A stretch of DNA of 64,000 bases from Glebionis coronaria (GCA_025667525.1 CM046876.1:28359224-28423223), one strand, 5' to 3'. Positions 32,984 to 45,476 are shown, counted from the first letter of the stretch. Made by a program: numbers and translations. Notes: generated by a model not told the origin, from the sequence alone.

Positions 32984-33576
32984 CCAAACTCCTTGAAAAA
33001 GACATAGTCTTTGATTTCAATGAAGAATGCATAAAGGCATTTGACAAGCTTAAAGACAAGTTAACGAATGCACCAATCATGGTTTCACCGGATTGGTCGC
33101 GACCGTTTGAACTTATATGTGATGCAAGCGATTTTGTTGTAGGAGCCGTATTAGGACAACGCGAAGGAAAACATTTCCGTCCTATACACTTTGTGAGCAA
33201 AACTTTAAATAGCGCGTAGCTCAACTACACAATCATCGAGAAAGAACTACTTGCCGTAGTCTTTGCTTTCGACAAATTTTGATCCTATCTCGTGTTGTCG
33301 CAAACGATTGTATTCACCGATCATTCCGCGTTGAAATATCTATTCTCAAAACAAGATGCTAAGCCGCGTCTTATTAGATGGATTTTACTACTCCAAGAAT
33401 TTGACATCGAAATCCAAAACAAGAAAGGAGCTGAAAACTTCACAGCCGATCATTTGTCGCGACTTGAAAATCCAAACATGGAAGAGTTAAGGGATGAAGA
33501 TATCGACGATTATTTTCCCGATGAAACTCGTTGGAAGAATTCTAAGAAAAGGTTTAACCTATCACCAACGATGTAA
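32980..33576 (+). pseudogene. Athila RNase H, broken
   Basis: ICDASDFVVGAVLGQR holds the first catalytic Asp of the Gypsy RNase H fold. Stops at 33217-33219 and 33280-33282 split it from [20 protein letters not shown] and the closing ADHLSRL motif. It degrades the RNA template strand during reverse transcription in active relatives. Confidence 0.82.
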
Positions 33577-34781
33577 ATTCTTTTCCGACCTAAAACACTA
33601 TTTTTGGGAAGATCCCTACCTTTTCAAGGTATGCTCCGATGGCATGATTAGGAGCTGTGTTTATGGTGCGGAAACAAGAAAGATCCTTGATGAATGTCAT
33701 CATGGCCCTACTGGGGGACATTATGGTCCTTCCACCACCGCGAAAAAAGTCTTCGATGCTGGTTTTTATTGGCCAACAATTTTTAAAGAGGCCTATACTC
33801 TAGTCGAAAATTGTGATGCTTGCCAACGTATTGGTAGCCTCTCACGAAGAGACGAAATGCCTCAAAACAGCATTCAAGTTAGTGAAATATTTGACGTATG
33901 GGGAATTAATTTCATGGTAGCCTTTCCCAAATCCCATAAGTTCGAATATATCTTATTCACTATTGATTACGTGTCCAAATGGGCAGAAGCCGAGGCTTTA
34001 CCCACGAACGATTCACGAGCCGTAATCAACTTTCTGAAAAAACTTTTCTCTCTCTATGGAATGTCGAAAGCTTTAATTAGTGATCGAGGTTCCCATTTTT
34101 GTAACAAACAAATGGAGAAAATCTTAAAAGCGTTATGGAGTCACCCATCGCTTTGCAACCGCATATCATCCACAAACGAGTGGACAAGTCGAAAATACCA
34201 ATAGAGCCTTAAAACGAATACTCGAAAAAACGGTTAAGGACAATCCTTCCGTTTGGTCAAGGAAGCTTGACGACGCTCTATGGGCTTTCCGAACAGCTTA
34301 TAAGACACCAATTGGCACAACACCCTATCGTTTATTGTACGGTAAAACGTGCCATTTGCCCTTCGAAATCGAGCACCGTGCTTATTGGGCATTGAGAAGC
34401 TGTAATCTCGATCTCAAAATAGCTGGAGAAAACCGATTCTTGCAACTGCATGAACTCGATGAATTAAGACTCCAAGCTTATGAGTATTCGAAATTGTACA
34501 AAGCACGTACCAAAGCTTATCACGACAAGAAACTTTGAATCCGAAAAGTATTCAAGAAAGGAGATAAAGTTCTCTTGTTTAATATGCGCTATAAATTCAA
34601 AGCCCCCAAGCTTAAACAAAAGTGGTACGGTCCTTTTATAGTAAAACATGGATACACGTCCGGTTATGTTGAATTGTGTGACAAGAGTGGAGGAAGCTTC
34701 ATTGTTAATGGACACCGTGTTAAACTATACCATGAGGAGTGGAGTGAACATTTTCCGCTCAAAGAATTTAAAGAAAACTAA
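33494..34781 (+). pseudogene. Athila integrase, broken
   Basis: The HHCC zinc domain is visible ([10 protein letters not shown] ... CDACQ). The first catalytic aspartate of the DDE core, in the family context WGIDF, reads WGINF here (about 33899-33914), while the second (ISDRGSHF) is kept. The third acidic residue lies past a frame change near 34190. The C-terminal part continues in other frames (34335-34538, 34575-34781) with the WYGPFIV core-flanking motif. It would insert cDNA into the chromosome; this copy cannot. Confidence 0.83.
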
Positions 34782-35873
34782 AAAGAAATACGAGTCCGGC
34801 TGATGACTCAATAATAAAAAATAATCGCTTCTCGGGAGGCAACCCGTGTGTTTTTAAAATTTTAAATTTTTAAGTGTGTTTTGCCTTTTTAAAATAAATT
34901 CATGCTTACACCCCACAAATTTTAACCAATGTTTTTCTTAAGTGTGAGGGGTATAGCATGTGTCGCTTTTATAAAAACCTATAAAAACCAAAAATAGAGT
35001 GTTTTTCCGTATTTTTGTGTGTTTTATCTTTTTTGTAGGTACCCCAAGTTGAAGGCGAAGACAAGACTCTTGTATGATGCATGATATGCCCGTGATTCTG
35101 GTTTTTCTCTCATTCCCTTGCTTTTGTTCTGTTTTATCACATTGAGGACAATGCTAAACTTAAGTGTGAGGGGATTGCAGGGAAATCGAGAAAAAGATGC
35201 TTAATTGCCATATTTTTGGGCTATTTTAAAACTTTTGTTCTTGTTTTGCCCTCGTAAATAAAAAGTTTCAAGCAATGTATATAAATAATTAAGAAGTTAT
35301 CCAATTGGTAATTTTTGAAAATTTGAGATGTATTTTTGTGTCAAAATTACCCAAGTCAAAGTCTCATATAATATTAAAAAAAATCAAAAAAAAATTAGGA
35401 GAAAGTTGCAAGTTCCATGTTTGTCAATACAACATGAACTTTGTAAGTATGTTGATCCATGGCTAGGAGTTTTAGCCAAGAAAAAAATATACAATAAGAA
35501 AAAAAAAAGAGAAAAAGAAAGAAAAAAGTCAAAAAGACAAATAAATAGCCAATGAGCTATAATGTTATGAATTTGAAGGAAGAAGAAGAAATAAAAGGTA
35601 TCGATTAGCCAATGTGCTAAGTCGTGATACATGTTGCTTCAATTCATATGTTATAAGTGTAGTATAGTTAGAAATAAAAGACTTTCTAGAGTTTTATGGG
35701 TATTGACTTTATATCTCAATTTTTTAACCTTAAAAACTTAAGACGATGAGTTTTTTTCTTGTACTTGTACTTGGTAGACTTGCATCGAATTTTTGTAAAG
35801 ATACATGTACCTTTGGATTTAATTTTATTTTCTTCTTGCTTGAGGGCAAGCAAAACTTAAGTGTGAGGGGATT
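34782..35873 (+). other. Athila 3' noncoding region with PPT
   Basis: No coding frame of note and no env. It carries AACTTAAGTGTGAGGGG-like statements near 34936, 35155 and 35853. The last of these (GTGTGAGGGGA, 35861-35871) is the probable PPT next to the 3' LTR. The ATTGAGGACAATG motif occurs at about 35139. The part 35500-35530 is A/G-rich. Confidence 0.7.
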
Positions 35874-37459
35874 TGATAACGCCTAAATCCAACATGTTTT
35901 TAGGAGCGTTATCCGTACTTTTGTACATGTATATTGGTTAATTTTATGTTACTTTTGTGCATATTTGTGCCTAATTTTGTTTGTAAGTCTTTGTGTAGCC
36001 AATTGCAGGAATGGAGTATAAAACAACATAAAAATGAAGAATTGTATGAGTACGAAGAATCCTAGTCAAGTTCAAGACCCGTGTACAAGTTACAAGCCTT
36101 TGAAGATCAATTTCGGGTGCAAGAACAAGTATTTCCAAGGAGAAAATAAAGATATTCAGCATGAAAGTTGCCACCATCAACATACATCCAACTTGCCACT
36201 GACAAGAGTGAAGTTGCCACCATCACATGGGAGTTGATTTTCCTCCATCATGAGTGAAGTTGCCTCCAACATTTTTCTAGGAAAAAATGTGTCTACATAC
36301 ATGCAAGATCATACAAGAAGTTTCTAGACATGCTTTGGCTCCAACTATTTGTCTTTGGCTCCCAGCCATACATTCACTCCATGCCATCAACTTGCTTATA
36401 AATAAGACCCTTGGGGTCATGTAACCATATATCTTCATATGCCTTTCACATATCTTTTCACTTTTCAATCATCTTCTCATTACTACATCAAATAAACTCT
36501 CTCATCCTTGTCCAAACTCCCATTCCCGGATTTGAACAAGGTGGTGCTAGAAAAGTCAGTTTTTGAGTCCAATAAGCAAAGTTATCGTCACGAAACTCTT
36601 AGGGGTCATTACCCTAATCATTAGGGACATTTTTCCACTTTGTAAGACTCTTGATTATGACTTATAATACTTATATTTTTAAGTTTATTTCATCATTTGT
36701 TATGAGTAGCTAAGTTTCATTCTACACTTGGTAGGATGATGTTTGTAGTATGAAGTGGTGGTTGTGATTGTGATTTATGTATAATTCAAAGTCAAGCTTT
36801 CCTATGATCCATTGATATTTATGTTTCATGTGACAATTGCTATCAAAACTTAATTTGTTGGTAATGATTTCATAGGTCGAAAGGGTTATTTTCTATCAAC
36901 AAGTCATAGCTGGTTTGTCTATGATTGGCTATCTTTTGTATTGATCATTTCTTAAGAAGTTTTGATTATCAAGAAACATAATTATAAGTGTTAGCAAATT
37001 CGTGAAACGACCGTGAATCGAATGTGTTAAAATTGGATTAAGTCTTGAAAATTGAGTGATTGAGTCTAATGCTTGTTTTCTTTAACCAAGGTCTTGACGA
37101 ATATTAAAGCTTTTGAAAACAATAGATTGGATTATCCATCTAGTTATCAATCACAAATGTTAATGTGTCATCACAATCATACCATTATGAATGCTCAAAC
37201 TAGTCTTTACCAAGTGTACCTTTAATCATATTATTTATCTCATCATTTTTACTTATTGTTTGTTTGTCAACAAATGCTACAATCAACGATTATAGTTTCA
37301 TTTTAGAATGATCGTAGGTTTTCCAAATCCCCGTGAACGATCTCGGTATTACCACATAAAAGCTATGCACACGAAAGGGTTATACTTGCCCGTGCGTTTT
37401 TACTCAATCCGATAATTCGTGTTTATAAATTTAAAACTTGTTACCAACACCACGCATCA
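35874..37459 (+). repeat. 3' LTR of the Athila element
   Basis: 1586 bp, TG...CA, ending at TSD copy AAGGG (37460-37464). It is similar to 23404-24988 with scattered substitutions and small indels. Confidence 0.92.
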
Positions 37460-37464
37460 AAGGG

Positions 37465-38762
37465 TCGCTTATGTCAATGGACTGAAGCACAACTTAATCA
37501 GCATCAGTCAACTCTGCGATGCTGGTTTCAAAGTTCTGTTCACTAAGACCCAAGGAACAATCTTCAATCAAAATTATGATGTTGTTCTAACTGCACCTAG
37601 AAGAAGGGATGTGTATGTCATTGACATGACATCATGTCCAAAAGGGATGAACACTTGTCTCTATGCCAAAGCATCTGATAGTGAAAATTGGCTATGGCAT
37701 AAGAGACTCTCCCACCTTAACTTCAAGAACATCAACAAACTGGCCAAGAATGATTTAGTGGTTGTGCTTCCCTCTCTGACCTTCACCAAAGACAGACCCT
37801 GCTCAGCCTGCAAGAAAGGGAAGCACCACAGAACCTCATTTAAGACAAAGCAATCATTCTCCATAAATAAGTGCATCCATCTTCTTCATATGGACTTATT
37901 TGGACCAGTAAAACCTCAATCCCTTAATCACAACAAGTATACACTAGTCATTGTAGATGAATTCTCCAGATTCACATGGGTACTCTTTCTCAAAAAAAAA
38001 GAGTGATGCTGCTGAAAGAATAATGTCTTTCATCAGAGAAATAGAGAACTTCAATGACTGCAGAGTTAAGGCTATCAGAAGTGACAATGGCACTGAATTC
38101 AAGAACCATGCCATGGAAGCCTTTTGTGATGAAAAGGGAATATCATAGAACTTTTCTAACCCAGGCACCCCCGAACAAAATGGTGTCGCTGAAAGAAGAA
38201 ACAGAACTCTCATAGAGGCAGCTAGAACCATGCTCAGCGAATCAAGACTTCCATAACAATTTTGGGGTGAAGCTGTGAACATAGCTTGTTACACACAAAA
38301 CATATCTATTATTGTGAAGAGACACGGCAAGACTTCTTACGAAGTGTATAGGAAGAGAGCCCCTGATGTAAGCTACTTCCATGTCTTTGGTTGCCCTGTT
38401 TTCATTCACAACTATAGAGATCACCTGGGAAAATTTGATGAAAAGTCAGATGATGGATTCTTTGTTGGCTACTCTCCCACCTCCAGAGCCTATTGAGTAT
38501 TCAACATTCACATGCAAGAACTAAAAGAATCAATCCATGTCACCTTTAATGAAGCAGATGTTGTCATTACTTACACCAACACAGAAGAATGTGACATTGA
38601 TTTCAATGAAGTCAAATCATATCCAGAGGATGATTTCTCAAATCCCAAGGAATCATCTCAGACCTGTCACAAGGAGTTTCCTTATGTTAATGCATTAGAT
38701 CCTTACTCAATCTCTGACATCACTCTAGAGGTTGAAATGATGAACCTATCACTCCACCCACT
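37465..38762 (+). pseudogene. Sirevirus pol, pre-integrase and integrase
   Basis: Resumes in phase from 23403. It begins with the GAG-pre-integrase region (LWHKRLSHLNF, with the HHCC zinc residues H...H and CSACKKGKHH), then the integrase core (HMDLFGPV with the first Asp, SDNGTEF with the second, PEQNGVAERRN with the Glu). Frame breaks occur at an A9 homopolymer near 37993, and stops at 38146-38148, 38254-38256 and 38494-38496. The C-terminal Copia-integrase part (HVFGCPVFIHN, DGFFVGYS) is present. The catalytic D-D-E residues themselves are retained, although the frame is not. Confidence 0.88.
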
Positions 38763-38765
38763 GTA

Positions 38766-40705
38766 GTGAATGCTGATCTTATCAAACCAATCTTTCAACT
38801 TGATGAAGAGATTATGGATGAAGAAATAACATGTGAAGATCCCCCAGTATTCATTGAACCTGCAGTGACTCCTGAACCCACAGAGACTCCTACTCCTCAA
38901 TCCAAATGGAGTAGGAACCAAGATATTCTTCTAGTAAATATTCTTGGTGAACCCTATGAGGGAGTCACAACCAGAGGCAAATTAAGATCTCTGGAAACCG
39001 CCTCAGCGAATGAATGCCTTTTCGCTGATTTTCTCTTTGAAGATGAACCTAAGAATGTTGTTGTTGCGCTTTTAGATGAAGGGTGGGTTGTTGGCATGCA
39101 AGATGAGTTGAATCAGATCAAGAGGAACAAGGTGTGGACTCTGGTAAAATCTCCAGCTGGAAAACAAGTGTTTGGAACTAAGTGGGTCTATAGAAACAAG
39201 AGGGATGAAGCTGGCATGATTGTTAAAAACAAGGCTAGGCTTGTGGTGCTGGGGTAAAATCAATCTGAGGGTATTGACTATGATGAAAATAAGTGGTTGG
39301 AACTAAGTGGGTCTACAAAAACAAGAGGGATGAAGCTGGAATGATTGTTAAAAACAAGGCTAGGCTTGTGGTGCTGGGGTACAATCAATCTGAGGGTATT
39401 GACTATGATGAAACGTTTGCACCAGTAGCCAGATTGGAAGCTATCAGAATCTTCCTAGCCTATGCAGCTTATATGGGGTTTACTGTATACCAGATGGACG
39501 TGAAGAGTGCTTTTCTAAATGGTAAGCTTGCAGGGGAAGTATATGTCTATCAACCGCCTGGGTTTGAAAGCAGTGAGTATCCTAATCACGTCTGCAGACT
39601 TCACAAAGCACTCTATGGGCTGAAACAAGCGCCTAGAGCCTGGTATGAAACCCTATCAAAATTCTTACTTGAAAATAAATTTGTCAGAGGTACCATTGAT
39701 CAAACCCTGTTCACTTATAGGTCCAAGGGTGATGTCATTTTAGTACAGATTTATGTGGATGACATAATTTTTGGTTCAACCAATATCACTTTGAGCAAAC
39801 AGTTTGTCAAACTCATGACCAAAAAGTATGAAATGAGCATGATGGGGGAATTAACTTTTTTCTTGGGTTTTCAAATTAAACAAAATTCAAAAGGAATTTC
39901 CATTTGTCAAGAAAAATATGTTAAGGATTTGCTTAAGAAATATGATCTGTCGGATTGTGCATCAGTGAAATACCCCATGCTTCCTCCCAACAACTTGGGA
40001 GCTGATGACTCAGGGGTCTCTATTAATGAGACATTATATAGAGGCATGATTGGGTCACTGATGTACCTCACAGCAAGTAGACCAGACATACAATTTGCCA
40101 CATGTCTATGTGCTAGGTACCAAGCTAACCCCAAGGAATCCTACCTTGTAGCTGTCAAAAGAATTTTCAGGTACTTAAAACGATCTCCCACACTGGGTCT
40201 CCGGTATCCAAACGGATCAGGCTTCAACCTCAAAGCCTACTCAGACTCTGACTATGTTGGGTGCTGTCTTGATAGAAAGAGCACCTCTGGGAGTTGTCAA
40301 ATCCTTGGAGGAAAGTTAGTATGCTGGAGTGCTAAGAAACAAAACTCAGTGGCCATGTCATCAGCTGAAGCTGAATATGTAGCTGCCGCTGGTTATTGTG
40401 CTCAAGTTCTCTGGACTAAAAGTCTGCTGGCTAATTATGGGATCATTTATGAAAAGGTTCCCATATTCTGTGACAACACAAGTGCTATAGCCATCTCCAA
40501 TAATCTGGTACTTCATTCCAGAACTAAGCATATTGACATCAGGTATCACTTTATCAGAGACCATATTTTAAAAGGTGATATTGAGCTTCATTTTATACCC
40601 ACTGAATACCAGCTCGCTGATATTTTCACCAAGCCTTTGGCTGAGCCAAGTTTTACTAGGCTGGTTGCTGAGCTGGGTATGCTCAATATTGGTAAACAAA
40701 TCTGA
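38766..40705 (+). pseudogene. Sirevirus pol, reverse transcriptase and RNase H
   Basis: From 39293 to 40705 the frame is open for 470 codons. It covers RT with [46 protein letters not shown] and the intact catalytic box [10 protein letters not shown], then RNase H ([19 protein letters not shown], with [13 protein letters not shown] near the end). The N-terminal part (38766-39257) is thrown out of frame by a 125-bp tandem duplication that repeats the [21 protein letters not shown] segment. This is the best-preserved enzyme domain of the window, but as part of a polyprotein it is dead. Confidence 0.9.
39166..39415 (+). repeat. 125-bp tandem duplication within Sirevirus RT
   Basis: 39166-39290 is repeated as 39291-39415 with only a few substitutions. 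The unit is not a multiple of three, so it shifts the frame. The first copy also has TAA where the second has TAC (GGGGTAAAATC against GGGGTACAATC). Confidence 0.92.
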
Positions 40706-41037
40706 TAATGATCTCTGTCTCTGGGCATTTAAGGGAATTGAATGTAACGAGGTAGTTATATTCCAATGGGAGTTAATATATTCCCATATTTAATTCAAAT
40801 GATTTCCTTCATTGTCAACTACTTTTCCACTTTCCAAGCGGACATAAAAAATCACATCAAGAGTCACGGGGTTCCACTTTTCCTAAAAGGTAAACATTTG
40901 CATTTAATGCTTTAATTAAAAATAGAAAAACCTTTTATCAAAACCCTTGACCCATTTTTCAAACTCACATTACTCATTACTTTCACACACACACTATTCA
41001 TCTTCTTCAAATCCTCCATTTCTTCCTTCCATCAACA
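40706..41037 (+). other. Spacer between Sirevirus pol and ORF3
   Basis: 332 bp without a coding frame. It ends in a CT/CA-rich leader (TTCACACACACACTATTC, then TCTTCTTCAAATCC) before ATG 41038, as expected of a plant 5' leader or a splice-acceptor region for a separately expressed third ORF. No TATA box stands out. Confidence 0.5.
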
Positions 41038-41388
41038 ATGGCGTCTTCATCAACAAACACCTCGTTCCTCGTTTTGGCCGCCTCGAATGTAGATTTTAGG
41101 ATAAACGATGGAAAGATCGCCTTGAAAAACTGTGTAGCACTCTCGGAGCATAACAACCCTCTCTACCATCCTTTGTTATCCTTCCTCAATAACTCCACCA
41201 TTTACGAAGCCATCACTAGGGAACCCTCCACATGCTACCACCAATACTTGAAGGAGTTCTGGTACAACGCTGAAGTTGATCAAACCTCATCACACATCAC
41301 TTACAACCTTTCTACACATCCACGACCTCTCACCTTTGATTTCCTCACTTTTGCCAAAGTCATTGGACTTTCAGTCAATGAAGGCATG
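41038..41388 (+). pseudogene. Sirevirus ORF3 (env-position gene), first segment
   Basis: ATG 41038 opens a 117-codon segment with no signal peptide. It contains PLYHPLLSFLNNSTIYEAI and QYLKEFWYNAEVDQ, a family I recognise from Asteraceae Sireviruses downstream of pol but cannot name. It is cut by the Tekay-like element at TSD GCATG (41384-41388) and resumes in phase at 52508. Function unknown; no membrane segment is visible, so calling it an envelope protein would be by position only. Confidence 0.75.
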
Positions 41389-42222
41389 TGTAAAACCCGC
41401 ATGCTTTTACCATGAATAGTACCCTTACGGTCGTACGTACATGATTAGAACTTTCCTTTTATAACATTTTTACGTTTCACGAATTAGAATTACAAGTATT
41501 ACGTACGTGTTATAACACGATAAGTATTTATTACGTATTAAGACACAATAATTATTTCAAGAATAATTATAATCACGAATACACGAACATGAAATCATGA
41601 ACGTAAATTAATCACGAGCTAATATTACGTATGTATGTATATTTATTACGATCACGAATAAATATATTAAGTCAGGAACGATAACTAATTAAATCACGTA
41701 AAACACGAACACGAGAACACACTTATTATTTAGTCACGGAAAATGTTCGGGTTACCCCCCATGTGGGCCCCTACCCGCGGACACAACAAGAGAAAAGGGC
41801 CAAGCCCATTAAAATTTACTAAACAAGGATTAAGGGAAAAGATTATTTTCATTATAACAAGATTTAGAAAATAAATAAAAACCCTAAAAATCTTTTTCTC
41901 CTTCTCCTTGTCTTGGCCGCCGGGTTCTACACACACCAAAGGGGTGTTTGATTAATTTTGGTGTTCGTTTATTGCAAGAATTGTTAGTGTGTTCATCATT
42001 CTTTGATTCACGTGATCGGTATAACCCTAAGCTCTTTTATTTTATTTTTTTGAATTACAAATCACATAAAATCATGAATGTTTTTAATAATAAATTAAAA
42101 ACAAGCTATTAATCATGTTATTTAATCATGGGGTATAACTAATTAAAGGTTAAGGGGGTGTTTGTTGTGGCCGACGCCTAACCGAGCCCCAAGGGGGTCT
42201 CGGCTTAGATTTTACTCGCACC

Positions 42223-42301
42223 ACCGAGACCTTAAGGTCTCGGTTTGGTGGTGGTGGTGTCACGGTTGCAAGGAAAAGGGAGACCCCGACCTAGGTCGGG
42301 G
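42223..42301. repeat. Pair of perfect palindromes in LTR
   Basis: A 22-bp perfect palindrome ACCGAGACCTTAAGGTCTCG(GT) at 42223-42244 and an 18-bp one, CCCCGACCTAGGTCGGGG, at 42284-42301. In the 3' LTR (about 50465-50545) the first has mutated and the second is intact. A third imperfect hairpin lies at 42180-42205. Confidence 0.85.
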
Positions 42302-42884
42302 CATGGTGGTGCATTTGGGTCCGGTTCACGGGTTTAAACACGGTTCCGGTTCACACATGTTTAGATTTAAAACACGGTCCGGTTCATGAGTTATATTACA
42401 AGGTTAAATATTTTTTTTACAAGTTATATTTTTTTCAAGACTTAAATTAAATTAATTAAAAACATGAACATGATTAATTTAATTTACATGACTTAGGTTA
42501 TTAATTTTATTATTAATACATGAATTTTAACCTAAGTATTTATCATTTAATTAGACTATATAATTAATTAATTATTAAAATCATGACCTATAATTTATTA
42601 ATTTACATGACTTAGGTTATATTATTAATAGATAATAATACATGTTTTAACCTAAGTATTTTTCACCTTTATTTAATTAAACCATGTTATATTTAATTAA
42701 ATACTTTAACCTATAGTTTAATTAATTCACGTGAAATAATTAATAAACTATACTATATAATTACATGACTTAAAATATTAATCAGTAAACACTTAAGCTT
42801 ATATTATTAGCTTAATTATCCAGCTTATATCTAATTATAAAAATTTCCTATTTTTCGAAACTTATTTAATTAAGGCATCTAATC

Positions 42885-43035
42885 TATTTATGGAAACTTT
42901 CTATTTATGGAAATTTATCTATTTTAAGCAGTAAATCTATTTTTGGAAACTTTCTATTTTTGGAAACTTTCTATTTTTGGAAACTTTCTATTTTTGGTAA
43001 CTTTCTATTTTTGGAAACTTTCTATTTTAGTAAAC
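42885..43035 (+). repeat. 17-bp minisatellite in LTR
   Basis: Tandem TCTATTTTTGGAAACTT units, about six clear copies plus degenerate ones. The 3' LTR (about 51125-51245) has roughly two fewer, which accounts for nearly all of the 37-bp length difference between the LTRs. Confidence 0.85.
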
Positions 43036-44301
43036 CTGCTATTTTTAGAAAATTACTTATTATTACACAACAAGTATAATAATACATGAAATGCAAGTAA
43101 TACTTAATCAGAATAGACAGAATATATGATAAACACAGTATAAAGCTTAAATCAGTAAAACATGACATGAACATATAAAACAAGCTAAGACATGATATAA
43201 AACAAGTAGGTACTCAGTAATCAGATACTTATACACGTATGTATTTATGTAGCATTAGTGATACCGAAGTAGGACTCTCCTCCGTTCGTCTTCTTCGTTA
43301 ATTGGACACCAGGTACGGATTCTACATCCCTTTAGTATGGACATTCTTTCCTTATTAGGATTTCTTGTATGCAGCCAACTGTTTTCCCCAGTATATGTTT
43401 TATATGTTTTTGAATTGCTTATGTTTAATTAGAATACCTAAAGCCATATACATGCATGACCAGTTTCACCTAGTTATGGAGGTATCATAACCATAACACT
43501 GGAGGCACCAGTGTTATGACTTCACCACGGCGGAGTGATAGTTCGTGGCGTCCCTTTCAGCGTTTGGCCATATTATTATTATCAGGTGGGGCGTATGGGT
43601 GCATCCTAGTTTACATGTTTTCAGCAGATTATTCAGTGTGAATGTGGTGTGTGCCTTGCATCCTTCACAAGGAGCTGATCCCTCCTACCCAAAACCAGTA
43701 TATTAAATTAGAGGCAGCCCCTCTAATTTGCATGACGAGGTCACCCCTCCAAGTATTCATGCACGTTGATATTTAATGACCTATAATGGCTAATCGTAAA
43801 TATGTTAAACAGTTTTTACAAGATAAACATAAGGCTTTTCAAACTATAAAACCAGTTTTGCTAAGATATAACCAGGTTATCCAGGACTTAGTCTTTTCTG
43901 CTGCTTCATGTTTCTATGCTTATATTATTCATGCTATACTTGTATATCTGTGCACTGAGCGTTATGCTCAGCCGTTTTCCTTTTCATGTTCCCAAAACGG
44001 CAGGTACTCAGGGACGCTCGTAGACTTTAAGCGTACGTGCATATGGATTGGAAGCTTCCTAACCTTCTTTACTCTATGCATTTCTTTATACTTTGATACT
44101 CATTTCCATGGACATTGTTTAGTCCTTTCATTTACAGTACTTATGTTTGTGTGTGATGAGCTCTACTTTTGGGGTACCGATGTTTGATTCCGGTATTTCC
44201 TTTATGGTCATGTAATGTTTAGACATTTATCCTTGTATGCTTTGATGACACGCCATAATCACGCGTGACATTCCATTTATCCAAATGGGGTGTTACAATT
44301 A

Positions 44302-44313
44302 TGGTATCAGAGC
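44302..44313 (+). promoter_or_regulatory. Primer binding site, initiator tRNA-Met
   Basis: TGGTATCAGAGC, four bases after the 5' LTR end, the standard plant initiator tRNA-Met complement. Confidence 0.92.
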
Positions 44314-44446
44314 TAAGGGTTCGACCTGTAGGCTCTCAAAACACGACCTATGATTAGTGGGTAGTCACTATGGTCTTCCTAGAACTGACAGTCGGTTTTC
44401 ATGCATTCATCATTTTCATGCATACATATATATGTCATTGTCGCAG

Positions 44447-44748
44447 GTTTATGACTAAGTAATGGTTGGTACAGGACTGGCCCTATTTAGTCGCATGTGT
44501 TTTATCGGAACTCTTAAATTTGGGATCGACCCATAGGCGTCCCCTCGCCATGTCTTTTGTTTTGGGTGAACTGACCATAGGCGTTCACTCTCGTGCATAC
44601 AAAAGTTTTCATAAAACTGCATCATGCATTCATGTACTAGTTTTCCTGCATAAATTTTTTCTCATGATTTATTGGTATAATTTTATTTTTCATGTATATA
44701 GTTTATGTTTTGATTAGTTTATTCATGTATTTTATGTTATACTGTCAG
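44447..44748 (+). other. Possible leader intron before gag
   Basis: CAG|GTTTAT at 44446/44447 and TACTGTCAG at 44740-44748 abut the gag ATG at 44749; the interval is T-rich with several ATGs that would block scanning. Removing it would bring gag's ATG near the 5' end of the leader. The evidence is splice-like sequence only. Confidence 0.35.
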
Positions 44749-45476
44749 ATGGTTCTCACACGCGAGCAGGAACAACTCAATGCAGCAATCCAAGCTGCAA
44801 TGCAAGCTATGCTTCCTCAGCTGAGGAATGAAATCAGGGCTGAGGTTCTGGCTGCCAACAATCAGCAGCATCACCCAGTACCTCCTCCTCCTCCTCCAGC
44901 AACATTGGCCACATTATTGGAGAGATTCAATAAGCTCCGTCCCCGAGCTTTCGAGAGAACAGATAGCCCTAGTGAAGTTGAAAGCTGGTTGGCTCACATT
45001 GAGAAGATCTTTGATGCTATGGGCTGTGACCCCATTTTCAAGTCGAGATTGGCATGCTACCGGTTCGAAGGTGATGTGTTAGCGTGGTGGATAGCACTGA
45101 AGCAGTCTGAGGGAGGTGATGATTGGGTGGCTGGTTTGACATGGGCTCAGTTTAGGGATAGGGTGATGGAGCAGTTCTTTCCCAAGGCTGAGCAAGACAA
45201 GCTGAAGAGAGAGTACCATGGGATCCGACAGAGAGCTGGGGAGAATAGCAACGAGTTCATGCGGCGCTTTCTTCGCTTGGCTGGTTTCCTTGGTGCAGCA
45301 GCATGTACTCCTGAAGAGCAAGCACACCACTTCAGGTGGGCTCTTCGTACATCGGTCACAAACAACTTGGTGTGTGCTACGTTCAACACGGTAGCACAAG
45401 TGGCTGATTCAGCTTGTAAGCTGGAGATGCTGCAGGAGAGAGATGAGTTCGGGGAAGCAGAGAGACCCGATAAGAG

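Larger units (their letters stand above)
23404..37459 (+). mobile_element. Athila-clade Ty3/Gypsy retrotransposon inside Sirevirus pol
   Basis: LTRs of 1585 and 1586 bp (23404-24988, 35874-37459) begin TGATAACGCC and end ACGCATCA. The TSD AAGGG is at 23399-23403 and 37460-37464. A tRNA-Asp PBS follows the 5' LTR and the purine tract GTGTGAGGGGA precedes the 3' LTR. The domain order is gag, protease (DLGASINLM form), RT, RNase H, integrase, as in Gypsy; the protease and FMxDFSVFG RT boxes are characteristic of Athila. No env ORF is visible after integrase. Gag is split by a 3.86-kb solo LTR, and pol has many stops and two altered catalytic residues. The two LTRs differ at a few per cent by eye. 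Confidence 0.93.
41389..44297 (+). repeat. 5' LTR of the Tekay-like element
   Basis: 2909 bp, TG...CA. It contains adjacent perfect palindromes (42223-42244 and 42284-42301) and a minisatellite of a 17-bp unit (TCTATTTTTGGAAACTT-like) at about 42885-43035, which is longer here than in the 3' LTR. It shares sequence, in reverse complement, with the LTR of the outer Gypsy element. Confidence 0.93.

Noticed and set aside
43786..44187. 133-codon ORF near the end of the Tekay-like 5' LTR (partial copy at 51991-52200)
   Set aside because: LTR sequence; the 3' LTR copy is truncated by a stop, and no domain is visible.
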